Below, piece after piece: positions 1 through 8,950 of a stretch of DNA of 29,824 bases (positions are counted from its first letter, which is position 1; each line of letters starts with the position of its first letter). Below the pieces are notes generated by a model, which did no database searches, had not been told where the DNA came from, and was given only the letters and a program-made list of their open reading frames with translations. The position numbers were made by a program, and so were the translations under genes. Where the stretch lies: contig JAJRTR010000045.1 in assembly GCA_024278215.1 (NCBI GenBank), positions 1 through 29,824 on the forward strand, in the 5' to 3' direction. Source of the DNA: a bacterium. Lineage in GTDB: Bacteria > UBP15 > UBA6099 > JAJRTR01.

Positions 1-376
1 ATAGAGCGCAAGGACGGCATCGAAAAACGATTGGCCGGGCTTCACCTCGAGGAAGGCTCTCTCGTGCTCTACGATCTGACGAGCACTTATTTCGAGGGCC
101 GCGCGTGCCCGCTTGCCGCGCGTGGCTACAGTCGCGACGGCGCAACTATCGTCCGCCGCCGCCCGCAAAGACTGCACAAAACGAACAGACGACGACTATG
201 CTGTACAGATCTTCAGGAAAGTGCTTACAAATCTCGGCACCATCACCCTCAATCTCGTACAACCGAAAGTGGCTGGAGCCGAAACATTTTACAAAATAGC
301 CCGTCCCACCAGATGTCAGCAACGAGCACTGGACCTACTGGACATTCGCCTGCGCGTACCCAGTACGCGCACATAA
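1..376 (+). pseudogene. IS1634-type transposase remnant, internally deleted and frameshifted
   Basis: The left part (frame 1, about bases 1-156) reads DLTSTYFEG followed by CPLAARGYSRDG, the strongly conserved central block of IS1634-type (IS4 superfamily) DDE transposases. After GYSRDG the match is lost. In frame 2 from about base 188 to the TAA at 374-376 the text changes to one resembling the extreme C-terminus of the same family (ITLNLVQPKVAG, then ARPTRCQQRALDLLDI). The middle of the catalytic domain is therefore deleted and the frame shifted by one, so the gene cannot give active transposase. It also runs off the left edge. The family call rests on motif recognition; no terminal inverted repeat is visible. 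Confidence 0.75.
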
Positions 377-440
377 GAAAATACAAATATCCCGATAAAC
401 ACTGGCTTTATTGCGTTTTCACGTTGGGAAGTTCAGGTTA

Positions 441-618
441 GAGCCAATTACAAAATTGTGTTCGTAGTGAGGTCGAGCGAATTTGTTCAGAGCAAGGCGG
501 AGGTGTAAAATCCTCGAAGGTGTACTTGTAGAGTACGTCGAGGATGATTTTATGCCGACAACGCAGCTATGGACAGTAGCAACCGACCGCAGCAGAATCA
601 GAATTTTGCAATTGGCTC
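441..618 (-). mobile_element. 178-bp MITE-like element, copy 1
   Basis: The element begins GAGCCAATTACAAAATT and ends AATTTTGCAATTGGCTC, which are near-perfect terminal inverted repeats of about 17 bp. It is bounded by the 4-bp direct repeat GTTA (437-440 and 619-622), a target-site duplication. A second full copy of exactly 178 bp lies at 12122-12299 in the opposite orientation; by hand alignment I count about 15 mismatches and no gaps. The centre is an inverted repeat (TCCTCG 511-516 with CGAGGA 539-544, and GTACT 522-526 with AGTAC 532-536), so a transcript would fold into a long hairpin. It has no coding capacity and probably moves in trans. Confidence 0.85.
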
Positions 619-651
619 GTTAATATAATTTTAAAAACAATGCCGTTCAGT

Positions 652-657
652 TATAAT
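652..657 (+). promoter_or_regulatory. -10 hexamer TATAAT just upstream of recD2
   Basis: A perfect TATAAT ends eight bases before the ATG at 666. The -35 position (about 629-634) is only TTTTAA. With normal spacing, transcription would start at about 664, giving a leaderless or nearly leaderless mRNA, unless recD2 actually starts further in (ATG at 672 or 705). Confidence 0.4.
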
Positions 658-665
658 CTTAAGAT

Positions 666-2900
666 ATGGAAATGGGAAGTTCCAATAAAGCAAATCAGAA
701 GATGTCGAACGCGCGCGACATATCAACGGTGAGCGGTGATCTGATAGAAGAACTCGAGGGTACCGTCGAACGTGTCATTTTTCATAATCCCGAAAACGGA
801 TATATGGTAATACGATTCACGCCGGTGCAGGGCGGCGAAGCTATGCTCGTAGGCAATTTTCTGAATGTAGGCGAAGGCCTTATGCTGACGGTGCGCGGCA
901 AATGGTCGGTGCATCCGCGATTCGGACGCCAGTTCAAAGTCTCGGAATATGAAGCGAACCTGCCCCGTTCTGAAATCGGTATGCGCAAATATATGGAACA
1001 TTTCATCAAAGGCATCGGTCCTGTTATGGCAAAGAAAATTGTCAAACACTTTGGTGAGGAAACCGCCGATGTCATCGAAAGACAACCCGAAAGGCTGCGG
1101 GAGGTGCCCGGCATCGGGCGAGGCAAGTATGAAACGATTCGCGCGTCATGGGAAGAACACCGCAAACTCAAATCCGTAATGATGTTCCTCCAGTCTCACG
1201 GTATAGGACCCGGCACAGCGATGAAAATATTCAACACCTACGGTGACGCTTCCGTGAAGGTGTTGAAGGACAACCCTTATATACTTGCCTCGGAGGTATA
1301 CGGCATCGGTTTTCGGATCGCCGACCGGATCGCGATGAGTCTCGGCATGGAAAAGGATTCGCCGATGCGCATCGAGGCAGGTCTGAAATACACTCTCGAA
1401 ACCGCTTCCAACGACGGTCACGTATATCTCCCTCGACTGGAACTTATCGAAAAAGCATCGGAGATTCTCGAGTGCGACATCGGACAGGCCGAGCAGTCTC
1501 TCTCGATACTTCTCGACAGAGACTCTGCAATAATCGAAGAAGATCATCGCATCTATTCCTCCCGTTTTCATTACGCCGAATGCAAGATAGCCGAGCGCCT
1601 GACCTGGATCATCAGGAGCGACAAATCTTCTTTCGGGCTTTCATACAAAGAAGAGGACATACGTAATATTGAAAAGCAACTCGGGTTCCCACTTACAGAA
1701 AAACAGAGAAGCGTCATTGATGTGCTGGCGAATAATAACGTTGTAATTCTCACGGGAGGGCCTGGCACTGGGAAAACATTTTCCACTCGCGCCGTAATAA
1801 ATCTTTTCCATCAGAATGGTTTCAGTATATTGCTGGCAGCCCCAACGGGGCGGGCCGCGAAACGTATGACAGAGGCTACCGGCTGGCCTTCGCGCACCAT
1901 TCACCGCCTGCTCGAATATCAGCCTGTCGATAAGAACTTTTTTCGCAACAAAGATCATCCGCTCGAATGCGACCTGCTGGTTCTTGACGAAACAAGCATG
2001 ATAGATGTGCTGCTCATGTACCACGTAATAAATGCGTGCAGAGAAGGGATGAAAATACTTTTTGTAGGCGATATAGACCAGCTACCATCGGTGGGGCCCG
2101 GCAATGTGCTGGGGGACCTGATCTCTTCCGGCTGCATCTCTACAGTGCGGCTCGATGTGGTATTCAGACAGGAGGCTCAGAGTTCGATCATCTGTAATGC
2201 ACATCTCATCAACCAGGGCAAAATGCCTGTTATGGCGAAGGACAGGCGTGGTAATTTCTTCTTCTCGAATAAAGAAAATCCGCAGGAAGCTCTCGAATCA
2301 ATTGTTCGGATATGTACCGAGCGCATACCCAAACAGTTCCAACTCGACCCCCAGACGGACATCCAGGTAATAACACCTATGTATAGAGGTCCGATCGGTG
2401 TCGACAATCTCAACAAGGTGCTTCGCGACAGGATCAACCCCGGTGTGGATGTCAAGTGCGGATCGAAGATGTTTCGCGTCGGTGACAGGGTGATGCAGAT
2501 AAAAAACAACTACGACAAGGAGGTGTTCAACGGCGATGTCGGTTTCATACGAAACATCTATCTTGAAGGCGGCCAGTTGAGCATCGAGTTCTCCGATCAC
2601 AGGGTCAAATACCAGTTTGCCGAACTCGATCAACTTGTGCTGGCTTATGCTATCACTGTCCACAAGAGCCAGGGCAGCGAATACAAGGCAGTGGTAATGC
2701 CGGTCAGCACACAACATTATATTATGCTACAGCGCAACCTGCTTTACACCGGCATCACACGCGCCGAAAAACTCGTTGTTCTCGTCGGTACAAAGAAAGC
2801 AATTGCAATCGCCGTCAAAAATAATAAAATTGAAGAAAGATACACGTCACTTGCCGAAAGAATCGAAGCGGAGATGAACAAAAAGTCGCTTTTTAAATAG
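666..2900 (+). CDS. recD2: RecD2-type (YrrC-like) ATP-dependent DNA helicase
   Basis: This is a 744-aa superfamily 1B 5'-3' DNA helicase of the RecD2 type, the form found without RecBC and implicated in repair and fork stability. The N-terminus (about residues 30-100) carries the family's OB-like block ending in an NPENGYMVIRF-type motif. Helix-hairpin-helix repeats follow (KGIGPVMAKKIVKHFG, VPGIGRGKYETIRA, HGIGPGTAMKIFNTYG). The helicase core has Walker A GGPGTGKT near residue 366, the DExx-type LLVLDETSMID, GDIDQLPSVGPG, and the C-terminal YAITVHKSQGSEY motif VI region. Length fits the family (about 720-750 aa). No Shine-Dalgarno precedes the ATG; in-frame ATGs at 672 and 705 are alternatives, and conservation begins only near LEGTVERV. 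No recB or recC is nearby. Confidence 0.95.
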   Translation: MEMGSSNKANQKMSNARDISTVSGDLIEELEGTVERVIFHNPENGYMVIRFTPVQGGEAMLVGNFLNVGEGLMLTVRGKWSVHPRFGRQFKVSEYEANLPRSEIGMRKYMEHFIKGIGPVMAKKIVKHFGEETADVIERQPERLREVPGIGRGKYETIRASWEEHRKLKSVMMFLQSHGIGPGTAMKIFNTYGDASVKVLKDNPYILASEVYGIGFRIADRIAMSLGMEKDSPMRIEAGLKYTLETASNDGHVYLPRLELIEKASEILECDIGQAEQSLSILLDRDSAIIEEDHRIYSSRFHYAECKIAERLTWIIRSDKSSFGLSYKEEDIRNIEKQLGFPLTEKQRSVIDVLANNNVVILTGGPGTGKTFSTRAVINLFHQNGFSILLAAPTGRAAKRMTEATGWPSRTIHRLLEYQPVDKNFFRNKDHPLECDLLVLDETSMIDVLLMYHVINACREGMKILFVGDIDQLPSVGPGNVLGDLISSGCISTVRLDVVFRQEAQSSIICNAHLINQGKMPVMAKDRRGNFFFSNKENPQEALESIVRICTERIPKQFQLDPQTDIQVITPMYRGPIGVDNLNKVLRDRINPGVDVKCGSKMFRVGDRVMQIKNNYDKEVFNGDVGFIRNIYLEGGQLSIEFSDHRVKYQFAELDQLVLAYAITVHKSQGSEYKAVVMPVSTQHYIMLQRNLLYTGITRAEKLVVLVGTKKAIAIAVKNNKIEERYTSLAERIEAEMNKKSLFK

Positions 2901-2918
2901 TGTTCCGGGAGGAAACCG

Positions 2919-3080
2919 ATGCTGGATGAAAAACTGTTGGAGATACTCGCCTGCCCCGTCTGTAAGGGTGAACTCGAATACGATGAAACCAACGAAAAGC
3001 TTATCTGTTCGTGCGGGCTGAAGTACCCTGTGAGGGACGGTATACCGATCATGCTCGAGAGCGAGGCAGAGCGGGACTGA
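2919..3080 (+). CDS. Trm112/YcaR-family small zinc-ribbon protein
   Basis: This 53-aa protein starts [17 protein letters not shown], the signature of the Trm112/UPF0434 family. Four cysteines (C12, C15, C30, C32) form a zinc-ribbon-like site and the [11 protein letters not shown] tail is typical. A strong ribosome-binding site (GGGAGGA, 2907-2913) sits six bases before the ATG, and the gene begins 18 bases after recD2 stops, so the two are probably co-transcribed. Bacterial homologues (E. coli YcaR) often lie beside lipopolysaccharide genes such as lpxK and kdsB, consistent with the heptose genes just downstream. The biochemical role in bacteria is not settled; eukaryotic Trm112 activates methyltransferases. 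Confidence 0.9.
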   Translation: MLDEKLLEILACPVCKGELEYDETNEKLICSCGLKYPVRDGIPIMLESEAERD

Positions 3081-3086
3081 CACAAC

Positions 3087-3104
3087 AAGCGCACTGCTTT
3101 TTTT
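3087..3104 (+). terminator. weak terminator-like hairpin after the Trm112-type gene
   Basis: AAGC (3087-3090) and GCTT (3096-3099) can pair over a five-base loop and run into seven T residues (3098-3104). The stem is short, so termination may be partial. Confidence 0.3.
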
Positions 3105-3164
3105 CGCAATAATGCTCATTCACTAACGAAATGACCTGTTTGCCCGGCGGCATAATATTTGACT

Positions 3165-4148
3165 ATGAAAAAAACAAAACTTGTAAAAATCATCAAGGGA
3201 ATGGCCGGCAGGAAAGTACTCGTGCTCGGCGACCTGCTGGTCGATGAATACATCTTCGGCGAGACCTCTCGCATATCACGGGAAGCGCCCGTGTTGATCC
3301 TGAAATTCAGGGAACGGCGCGCGGGTTGCGGCGGCGCTGCCAATGCTGTCGCAAACATACGGGCCCTAGGCGGCGTTCCTGTTCCCGTCGGCTGCATCGG
3401 CGACGACGAAAACGGTCATTCTCTACTCGACATGTTCGAGGCGGACGGCATCCCCACCGGCGGCATTATCGTCGGCGACAATTACCAGACGACAAGTAAA
3501 ACAAGAATAATGGCGGGCGGTATGCACACTATGCGACAGCAGGTGATACGCATCGACCGCGAGCACGCCGCCGAGTTCGACCCGACCCCGATCATAAACA
3601 ATGCAAAAAAAGTTCTGGCCGACGGCGTCTGCGGATTCCTTGTGTCGGACTACGGCTGCGGCGTTCTTTCCGACAGGGTAATAAAATTCGTAAACAGAAC
3701 CGCCGGGAACGGCGCGGCAAGAGTTGCAATCGATTCGCGCTACAGGTTGAAATCATACAGAAACGCTACACTACTCGCTCCGAACGAAGAAGAAGCGGAA
3801 ATTGGTGAAGGCACCCACGCGGACGACCTGCGTAAAATCGAAGTGATATGTGAGGGGCTTCGCAGAAAGCTCAAAAGCCGCGCACTGCTCGTCACGCGCG
3901 GCAGCGAGGGGCTTTCTCTTTTCGAAGAAGGCAAAAATACTTATCATGTGCCGGTGTACGGCAGCAGGACACCAGTGGACACAAACGGAGCGGGCGACAC
4001 AGTCGTTGCAACCGCACTGCTCGCACTCTGTGCAGGCGCGTCGTTCAGAGAGGCTGCCTGGCTCGCAAACAGGAGCGGCGGACTCGTTGTGATGAAAACA
4101 GGAGCGGCGACAATCTCTCAGGAAGAACTCAAAGGTACACTCGAATGA
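3165..4148 (+). CDS. rfaE1: D-glycero-beta-D-manno-heptose-7-phosphate kinase (HldE domain I type)
   Basis: This PfkB-family sugar kinase (327 aa from ATG 3165) phosphorylates heptose 7-phosphate at C1 on the way to ADP-heptose for the lipopolysaccharide inner core. It has the RfaE N-terminal block (VLVLGDLLVDEYIFGE, ISREAPVLIL), the glycine-rich GCGGAANAVANIRALGG segment, and the C-terminal PfkB signature with the catalytic aspartate (DTNGAGDT). The reading frame can start at TTG 3159, but ATG 3165 gives the usual MKKTK-like start. CATAAT (3151-3156) ends eight bases before that ATG and no Shine-Dalgarno is visible, so a near-leaderless message is possible. The stop overlaps rfaE2 by four bases (ATGA), so the two halves of HldE are separate, translationally coupled genes here. 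Confidence 0.92.
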   Translation: MKKTKLVKIIKGMAGRKVLVLGDLLVDEYIFGETSRISREAPVLILKFRERRAGCGGAANAVANIRALGGVPVPVGCIGDDENGHSLLDMFEADGIPTGGIIVGDNYQTTSKTRIMAGGMHTMRQQVIRIDREHAAEFDPTPIINNAKKVLADGVCGFLVSDYGCGVLSDRVIKFVNRTAGNGAARVAIDSRYRLKSYRNATLLAPNEEEAEIGEGTHADDLRKIEVICEGLRRKLKSRALLVTRGSEGLSLFEEGKNTYHVPVYGSRTPVDTNGAGDTVVATALLALCAGASFREAAWLANRSGGLVVMKTGAATISQEELKGTLE

Positions 4149-4642
4149 GCATTACCGACTTCAGAGAAAAGATAAAGACAATCGACGAACTGATCGGAAT
4201 TGTCGAGGCGGCAAGAGCGGCGGGAAAGACCATCGCGTTTGCCAACGGATGTTTCGATCTTGTTCATGTCGGACATATCAGATATCTTGAAGATGCCGCC
4301 TCGGCAGCCGACCTGCTTATTGTCGGGCTGAATAGTGATGCGGGTGTCAAACAACTAAAAGGACAAAACCGACCTTATGTCGAGGAATATGGCCGAATGA
4401 TGATGGTCGCGTCGATTGAGGCTGTGGATTATATTGTGCTTTTCGACGATCTGCGCGTCGACAATCTCCTTCTGACACTGAAACCGGATTTCCACGCGAA
4501 AGGCACAGACTACACAGAGGAAACAGTGCCGGAGAAAGATGTAGTTGCTTCATACGGTGGAAAAGTCATCATCACCGGGGACCCCAAAGACCATTCCTCC
4601 ACCAATGTTATCAGCCTTATAAAAGAAAAAATGAAGTTGTGA
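4145..4642 (+). CDS. rfaE2: D-glycero-beta-D-manno-heptose 1-phosphate adenylyltransferase (HldE domain II type)
   Basis: This 165-aa nucleotidyltransferase corresponds to the C-terminal half of E. coli HldE. It transfers AMP from ATP to heptose 1-phosphate. The cytidylyltransferase-like fold is clear: FANGCFDLVHVGHIRYLEDA (about residues 33-52) contains the HxGH nucleotide-binding motif, and the C-terminal DHSSTNVI segment is the family's version of the ISSTxxI motif. It starts inside the stop of rfaE1 (ATGA). Between the two genes, both activities of HldE are covered. The isomerase (gmhA), phosphatase (gmhB) and epimerase (hldD) are not in the window. It converges on clpX with about 90 bp between the stops. 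Confidence 0.93.
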   Translation: MSITDFREKIKTIDELIGIVEAARAAGKTIAFANGCFDLVHVGHIRYLEDAASAADLLIVGLNSDAGVKQLKGQNRPYVEEYGRMMMVASIEAVDYIVLFDDLRVDNLLLTLKPDFHAKGTDYTEETVPEKDVVASYGGKVIITGDPKDHSSTNVISLIKEKMKL

Positions 4643-4731
4643 CATAGATGTTTTTTCGGGTGTGCGCATGTTCCGATTCCGGCCCACACAGGTGAAATAT
4701 ACCGGATAACAATTCCCGTGGTAAATCAACT

Positions 4732-6030
4732 TCAGGCCGTTTCCTTGCGGTCCTCTTCATTTTGCTGATCCTGTTCCGAGTTGTCTTCTTCGTCGATAAA
4801 GGAAAGAAGCGATATTTCCTCGCCCTGTTCGACATGACACTCGTCGATGATGCACTTTTGAACACCTTTGCGCGAAGGAATCTCGTACATAAGATCAAGC
4901 ATGAGGGTTTCGAGTATAGAGCGCAGACCGCGTGCGCCCGTTTTGCGCTTCATGGCGCGGCGCGAGACGGCTTTGAGGGCATCCTGCGTGAAGTTGAGTT
5001 CCACACCGTCGAGCTGGAACATCTTTTTATACTGTTTGACAAGCGAGTTTTTAGGTTCGAGCAGAATACGCACTAGGGCGTTTTCGTCAAGCGGGTTAAG
5101 CGTGGCGACGACAGGCATTCTGCCGATCAGTTCCGGAATCAGCCCATAGTGGAGCAGGTCTTCTGGCAGAGTTTTCTTGAGAAGATCGCCGATATCCTTC
5201 GTTTTTGAATCCTTCTTTTCCGCTCTGAAACCCATAATCTGGTGTCCGATGCGTTTGCTTATAACATCGGTGAGGCCGTCGAAAGCGCCTCCGCATATAA
5301 AAAGAATATCGGATGTATCGATCTGAATGAAATCCTGGTTTGGATGTTTACGCCCGCCCTGCGGCGGCACATTTGCCGTGGTGCCCTCGATGATCTTAAG
5401 GAGAGCCTGCTGCACGCCTTCGCCGGAGACGTCTCTTGTGATTGACGGATTGTCGGTTTTGCGTGCGATCTTGTCTATCTCGTCGATATAGACAATTCCG
5501 CGGCTCGCTTTTTTCACATCGTAGTCTGCCGCCTGTATGAGCCGGAGCAGAATGTTTTCTACGTCTTCTCCGACATAGCCCGCTTCGGTCAATGACGTGG
5601 CATCTGCTATCGCGAATGGGACGTCGAGCATCCTGGCAAGTGTCTGTGCCAGAAGTGTTTTTCCGACTCCGGTAGGGCCGATGAGCAGGATGTTGCTTTT
5701 CTGCAACTCGACATCTTCCGCCGCATCGGCTGCGTTGATTCGCTTATAGTGGTTATATACAGCGACCGACAGGATTCTTTTCGCGAAGTCCTGGCTGATG
5801 ACATACTGATTGAGAAACTCGTTTATCTCGACAGGTTTTGGAATCGACTGAAAATCCACATCGATCTCAGCGGGTTTGTACAGTTCTTCTTCGATTATCT
5901 CGTTGCACAGATCAATACATTCTTCGCAGATATAGACTCCCGGGCCCGCAACGAGCTTCTTGACCTGGTCCTGGCTCTTGCCGCAGAACGAGCATCGCAG
6001 TTTGCCCTTGTCGTCTGTGAATTTAAACAT
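4732..6030 (-). CDS. clpX: ATP-dependent Clp protease ATP-binding subunit ClpX
   Basis: This 432-aa AAA+ unfoldase feeds substrates to ClpP. The N-terminal zinc-binding domain has C13, C16, C35 and C38 ([20 protein letters not shown]). The AAA module has Walker A GPTGVGKT near residue 120, Walker [12 protein letters not shown], the pore-loop GYVGEDVEN and the sensor region [12 protein letters not shown]. The stretch [20 protein letters not shown] is nearly invariant in ClpX. A good ribosome-binding site (GGAGGA) precedes the ATG at 6030. It is the last gene of tig-clpP-clpX, but 359 bp of non-coding sequence separate it from clpP, so it may have its own promoter. lon does not follow, unlike in many proteobacteria. 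Confidence 0.98.
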   Translation of the reverse strand: MFKFTDDKGKLRCSFCGKSQDQVKKLVAGPGVYICEECIDLCNEIIEEELYKPAEIDVDFQSIPKPVEINEFLNQYVISQDFAKRILSVAVYNHYKRINAADAAEDVELQKSNILLIGPTGVGKTLLAQTLARMLDVPFAIADATSLTEAGYVGEDVENILLRLIQAADYDVKKASRGIVYIDEIDKIARKTDNPSITRDVSGEGVQQALLKIIEGTTANVPPQGGRKHPNQDFIQIDTSDILFICGGAFDGLTDVISKRIGHQIMGFRAEKKDSKTKDIGDLLKKTLPEDLLHYGLIPELIGRMPVVATLNPLDENALVRILLEPKNSLVKQYKKMFQLDGVELNFTQDALKAVSRRAMKRKTGARGLRSILETLMLDLMYEIPSRKGVQKCIIDECHVEQGEEISLLSFIDEEDNSEQDQQNEEDRKETA

Positions 6031-6389
6031 AAATCCTCCGTCCGATCTTTCCTTCTATTGCCGGATATACGGCTCACTATTCCGGCGACTTAACTTCTCA
6101 AGCTGAATAATGCAACCCTGTTAATTAACTTCCGAATTCGGATGAAAAAATTTCGTCCGACGATTCAGCCTGTAAATTTCACAAAAGCCGCCTTGTTCTA
6201 TTACAAAGCGTCAGTGATGAATTTTCAAGTAAAGTACTGAACCGCCATGTTATACATGAACATCCATTACAGGCAGAAAACTCCCCGGCTCCGCTCGGAA
6301 TGACACCCTCCAGAAATGCAGGTTTTGCCGTACTGAACGAAGCGAAGTATCTCGATTATTCAAAAACGCACAAGTTCGGTTAAATAAAA
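6031..6389. other. clpP-clpX intergenic region with degenerate repeat text
   Basis: The 359 bp between clpP and clpX hold no plausible gene. Part of it (about 6270-6350) contains phrases of the CCGCTCGGAATGACA and GAACGAAGCGAAGTATCTCG type, which recur as dispersed non-coding repeats in many bacterial genomes; here they look like decayed copies. A 12-bp perfect palindrome TCCGAATTCGGA lies at 6131-6142. A promoter for clpX would be expected here on the minus strand, but none stands out. Confidence 0.5.
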
Positions 6390-6983
6390 CTAACGACCCT
6401 CTGGTTTCAGCACTTCATCAATTATACCGTATTCTTTTGCCTCATCGGGAGACATGAAAAAATCCCTGTCGGAGTCCTTCGATATTTTGTCGAAGTCCTG
6501 TCCGCTGTGTTTCGCGATTATCTTGTATAGTCGTTCGCGGATACTGAGAATCTCGCGGGCATGGATGTCGATATCCGAGGCCTGCCCCTGGAAACCACCC
6601 ATCGGCTGATGGATGAGAATGCGGGAGTTCGGCAGGGCGAATCTCTTATCTTTCGCACCGGCGCAGAGTAGTACCGCACCCATGCTGGACGCCTGTCCCA
6701 CGCAGATTGTCGACACGTCGGGCTTTATGATCTGCATAGCGTCATAAATCGCAAGTCCTGCTGTCACACTGCCGCCGGGTGAATTGATATATACATCGAT
6801 ATCCTTGCCGGTATCTTCCTTTTCGAGGAAAAGAAGCTGTGCTATAACTATGTTGGCTACATCATCGTTTATTGCCGATCCTATAAAAACAATTCGATCT
6901 TTCAGCAATCGTGAATAAATGTCATAAGCTCTTTCGCCGTGGGTACTCTTCTCCACAACCATGGGAATAAGGGTCATTGTCAT
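6390..6983 (-). CDS. clpP: ATP-dependent Clp protease proteolytic subunit ClpP
   Basis: This 197-aa serine protease forms the 14-mer chamber that degrades proteins unfolded by ClpX. The catalytic serine is S100 in [11 protein letters not shown] and the histidine is H125 in [10 protein letters not shown]; the aspartate lies in [10 protein letters not shown] (about 172-174). The oxyanion-hole glycines ([11 protein letters not shown]) are present. The N-terminus ([27 protein letters not shown]) is typical, and length matches E. coli and Bacillus ClpP. It lies 192 bp downstream of tig on the same strand, the standard order. Confidence 0.98.
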   Translation of the reverse strand: MTMTLIPMVVEKSTHGERAYDIYSRLLKDRIVFIGSAINDDVANIVIAQLLFLEKEDTGKDIDVYINSPGGSVTAGLAIYDAMQIIKPDVSTICVGQASSMGAVLLCAGAKDKRFALPNSRILIHQPMGGFQGQASDIDIHAREILSIRERLYKIIAKHSGQDFDKISKDSDRDFFMSPDEAKEYGIIDEVLKPEGR

Positions 6984-7175
6984 TCTGCTCCTATCGTATA
7001 ATCATTGTGCGTGATTGCCGCACTGTAACTTATAGTATAATGATTCAGCAATAACAATGTTTGGTTTGCTGAAAAATACCGGGGATTCTGGATATTTCCT
7101 GTACTCGTTCGTGTTTCCACATCGGTTTGATTCATTTTGCGGCATCGGAAAACTATCGAGTAATAACTGCGGTTT

Positions 7176-8609
7176 TTATTCGGTTTCTTCTTCTGTGCCG
7201 TCTCCGGTTTCACATTCGACCGGAGCATCTTCGGAAGCTGTCTCTTCGACAGGCGCTTCTTCAGCAGGTGTTTCTGTCGCCGGTTCTGCTTCCTCGCCTT
7301 TAAACATAATGTTGTTTCTCAGGAGCGTCATAACTTTGGTGTCCCTGATCCGCTGGCGTATGGAGAAAAGGAATTCTTCGTCCTTCATGAGCTTCTTTAT
7401 ATCTGATGTCCTGAGCTTGTTTTCCATCGCATATCGCTGTAAGGTCATCTCCATGTCATGGGGCAGAATCTTCAGATTCTCATTCGAGAATATACGGTTG
7501 AAGACAAGCCTGCGCTTAACGGTCATCGTAATGTCGGGCTTTTCCTGCTCCCTCATATCTTCCTCGGTAATGCCCTGGGCTATGCAGTAGTTCTCCAATG
7601 TGTTTCCCTGTTGCTCGATGATCGATCTTATATATTTGAATCTTTTTTCCATCTCTTCATCGATCAGTTTCTGCGGAATCCGGATGTCTGTGCCGTTTAC
7701 CACATGCTCGACGATATGACGCACTAATTCCTTGTCTCGAATTTCTCGTTTCTGCTGAAAGAGACTGTTCTTTATCTGTTCCCTGAACTTTTCCTCATCC
7801 TTCGGCAAGTTGTCTGCGCCGATTTTCTCGACAAGCGCCTCATACGATTCCGGCGGCGATGGCTTCATAATGCTTCTGAGCGATATATTTATGGAGGCTT
7901 TCTTGTTTGCGAGTTCTTCGTTCGGGTAATTGTCAGGATATGTAATATCGAAGGTTTTGTTCTCCGACGGTTTCATGCCGAGTATATTATTTTCGATTTC
8001 CGGCAGGATTTCATCCGCGCCGAGATGAAACTCCACACCTTCCTTTTTATCATAAGTTTCGGCGTCATCTTCCTCGCCGGATTTGATTTCGTAGTCGACA
8101 GTGACCTTGTCGGATTCCTGCGCGCCCCTGTCCTCGATGACCGGAACATAATCCGAAGCCTGCTTCAGCGATTCATTATACGCTTCTTCAATTTCGTCCT
8201 CTGATATTTCTATATCTTTTTCCACATCCGTCTTGATAATGCTGTAGTCGACAACATCGAAGTCGGGCAGGATATTGAGCTTCACTTTGACTTCGAGGGG
8301 TTTCTTCTCTTCGAGAGTGGGCCATGGGTCGAATTCGGGCTGGCCGATAGGAATGATAGCTTCTTTTTCGATAGCTGCATTGTATGCTCCCGGAAGCAAT
8401 TCATCGAGTGCCTGATACGCAATAGCTTCTTCGCCGAACATCTTCTTTATGACTTCGCGCGGCACTTTGCCCTTGCGGAACCCAGGGATTGACTGCTTGC
8501 TGGATATCTTCTGGTATATTTTGTTGAAACTCTTCGCTACTTCCTCCTCCGGGACAGTGAAGGTCAACTCCAGATTTTCTTCGTCGATTCTGTTTACACT
8601 TGTTTCCAT
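7176..8609 (-). CDS. tig: trigger factor, ribosome-associated chaperone
   Basis: This 477-aa chaperone binds the ribosome exit tunnel. The N-terminal ribosome-binding domain has the signature around residues 41-50 (IPGFRKGKVPREVIKKMFG). The central PPIase-like segment follows (about 150-245), then a long helical C-terminal domain. The tail (about 440-477) is a low-complexity, very acidic Glu/Ala/Pro stretch, somewhat longer than in E. coli (432 aa). A ribosome-binding site (AGGAAG) precedes ATG 8609. tRNA-Gly ends only 38 bp upstream on the same strand, so tig probably lies on the same primary transcript as the three tRNAs. Confidence 0.97.
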   Translation of the reverse strand: METSVNRIDEENLELTFTVPEEEVAKSFNKIYQKISSKQSIPGFRKGKVPREVIKKMFGEEAIAYQALDELLPGAYNAAIEKEAIIPIGQPEFDPWPTLEEKKPLEVKVKLNILPDFDVVDYSIIKTDVEKDIEISEDEIEEAYNESLKQASDYVPVIEDRGAQESDKVTVDYEIKSGEEDDAETYDKKEGVEFHLGADEILPEIENNILGMKPSENKTFDITYPDNYPNEELANKKASINISLRSIMKPSPPESYEALVEKIGADNLPKDEEKFREQIKNSLFQQKREIRDKELVRHIVEHVVNGTDIRIPQKLIDEEMEKRFKYIRSIIEQQGNTLENYCIAQGITEEDMREQEKPDITMTVKRRLVFNRIFSNENLKILPHDMEMTLQRYAMENKLRTSDIKKLMKDEEFLFSIRQRIRDTKVMTLLRNNIMFKGEEAEPATETPAEEAPVEETASEDAPVECETGDGTEEETE

Positions 8610-8647
8610 GACTTATTCTTCCTCAAAAGTGACATAAAAAAATAAAG

Positions 8648-8719
8648 AGCGGGAAACGGGATTTGAACCCGCGACCCCTGCCTTGGCAAGGCAGTGCTCT
8701 ACCACTGAGCTATTCCCGC
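8648..8719 (-). tRNA. tRNA-Gly (GCC)
   Basis: Read on the minus strand the 72 nt fold as a standard cloverleaf: acceptor GCGGGAA/TTCCCGC, D arm AGCTCAGTGGTAGAGC, anticodon stem CTGCC/GGCAG around a loop with anticodon GCC, and T arm CGGGTTCAAATCCCG. CCA is not encoded. It is the last of three tRNAs and lies 38 bp before tig. Confidence 0.95.
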
Positions 8720-8770
8720 ATTTTCGGCTTTTGTTTTTGTTTTAATTCTGTACGCCTCTTCTCGCGCCGA

Positions 8771-8854
8771 TGGGCGAGGAGAGACTTGAACTCTCACGGG
8801 ATGTGTCCCACCAGAACCTAAATCTGGCGCGTCTACCAGTTCCGCCACTCACCC
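8771..8854 (-). tRNA. tRNA-Leu (TAG)
   Basis: The 84-nt class II tRNA has acceptor GGGTGAG/CTCGCCC, D-arm text TGGCGGAACTGGTAGACGC typical of tRNA-Leu, anticodon stem CCAGA/TCTGG with loop TTTAGGT (anticodon TAG), a long variable arm and the T arm GAGAG/CTCTC. CCA is not encoded. It starts 11 bp after tRNA-Lys ends. Confidence 0.95.
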
Positions 8855-8865
8855 GCTTGCATCTA

Positions 8866-8938
8866 TGGGTCGTACAGGGATCGAACCTGTGACCTTGGGA
8901 TTAAGAGTCCCCTGCTCTACCAGCTGAGCTAACGACCC
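8866..8938 (-). tRNA. tRNA-Lys (CTT)
   Basis: The 73-nt cloverleaf has acceptor GGGTCGT/ACGACCC, D arm AGCTCAGCTGGTAGAGC, anticodon loop CTCTTAA (anticodon CTT) and T arm ACAGGTTCGATCCCTGT. The discriminator base is A and CCA is not encoded. It is the first tRNA of the Lys-Leu-Gly cluster. Confidence 0.95.
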
Positions 8939-8950
8939 GGACCGCCCTGT

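Noticed and set aside
6131-6142. Perfect 12-bp palindrome TCCGAATTCGGA as an operator
   Set aside because: It is short and isolated, with no promoter boxes around it.
6980-7228. 82-codon minus-strand frame between tig and clpP
   Set aside because: It overlaps the end of tig, lacks a ribosome-binding site and has no recognisable pattern.
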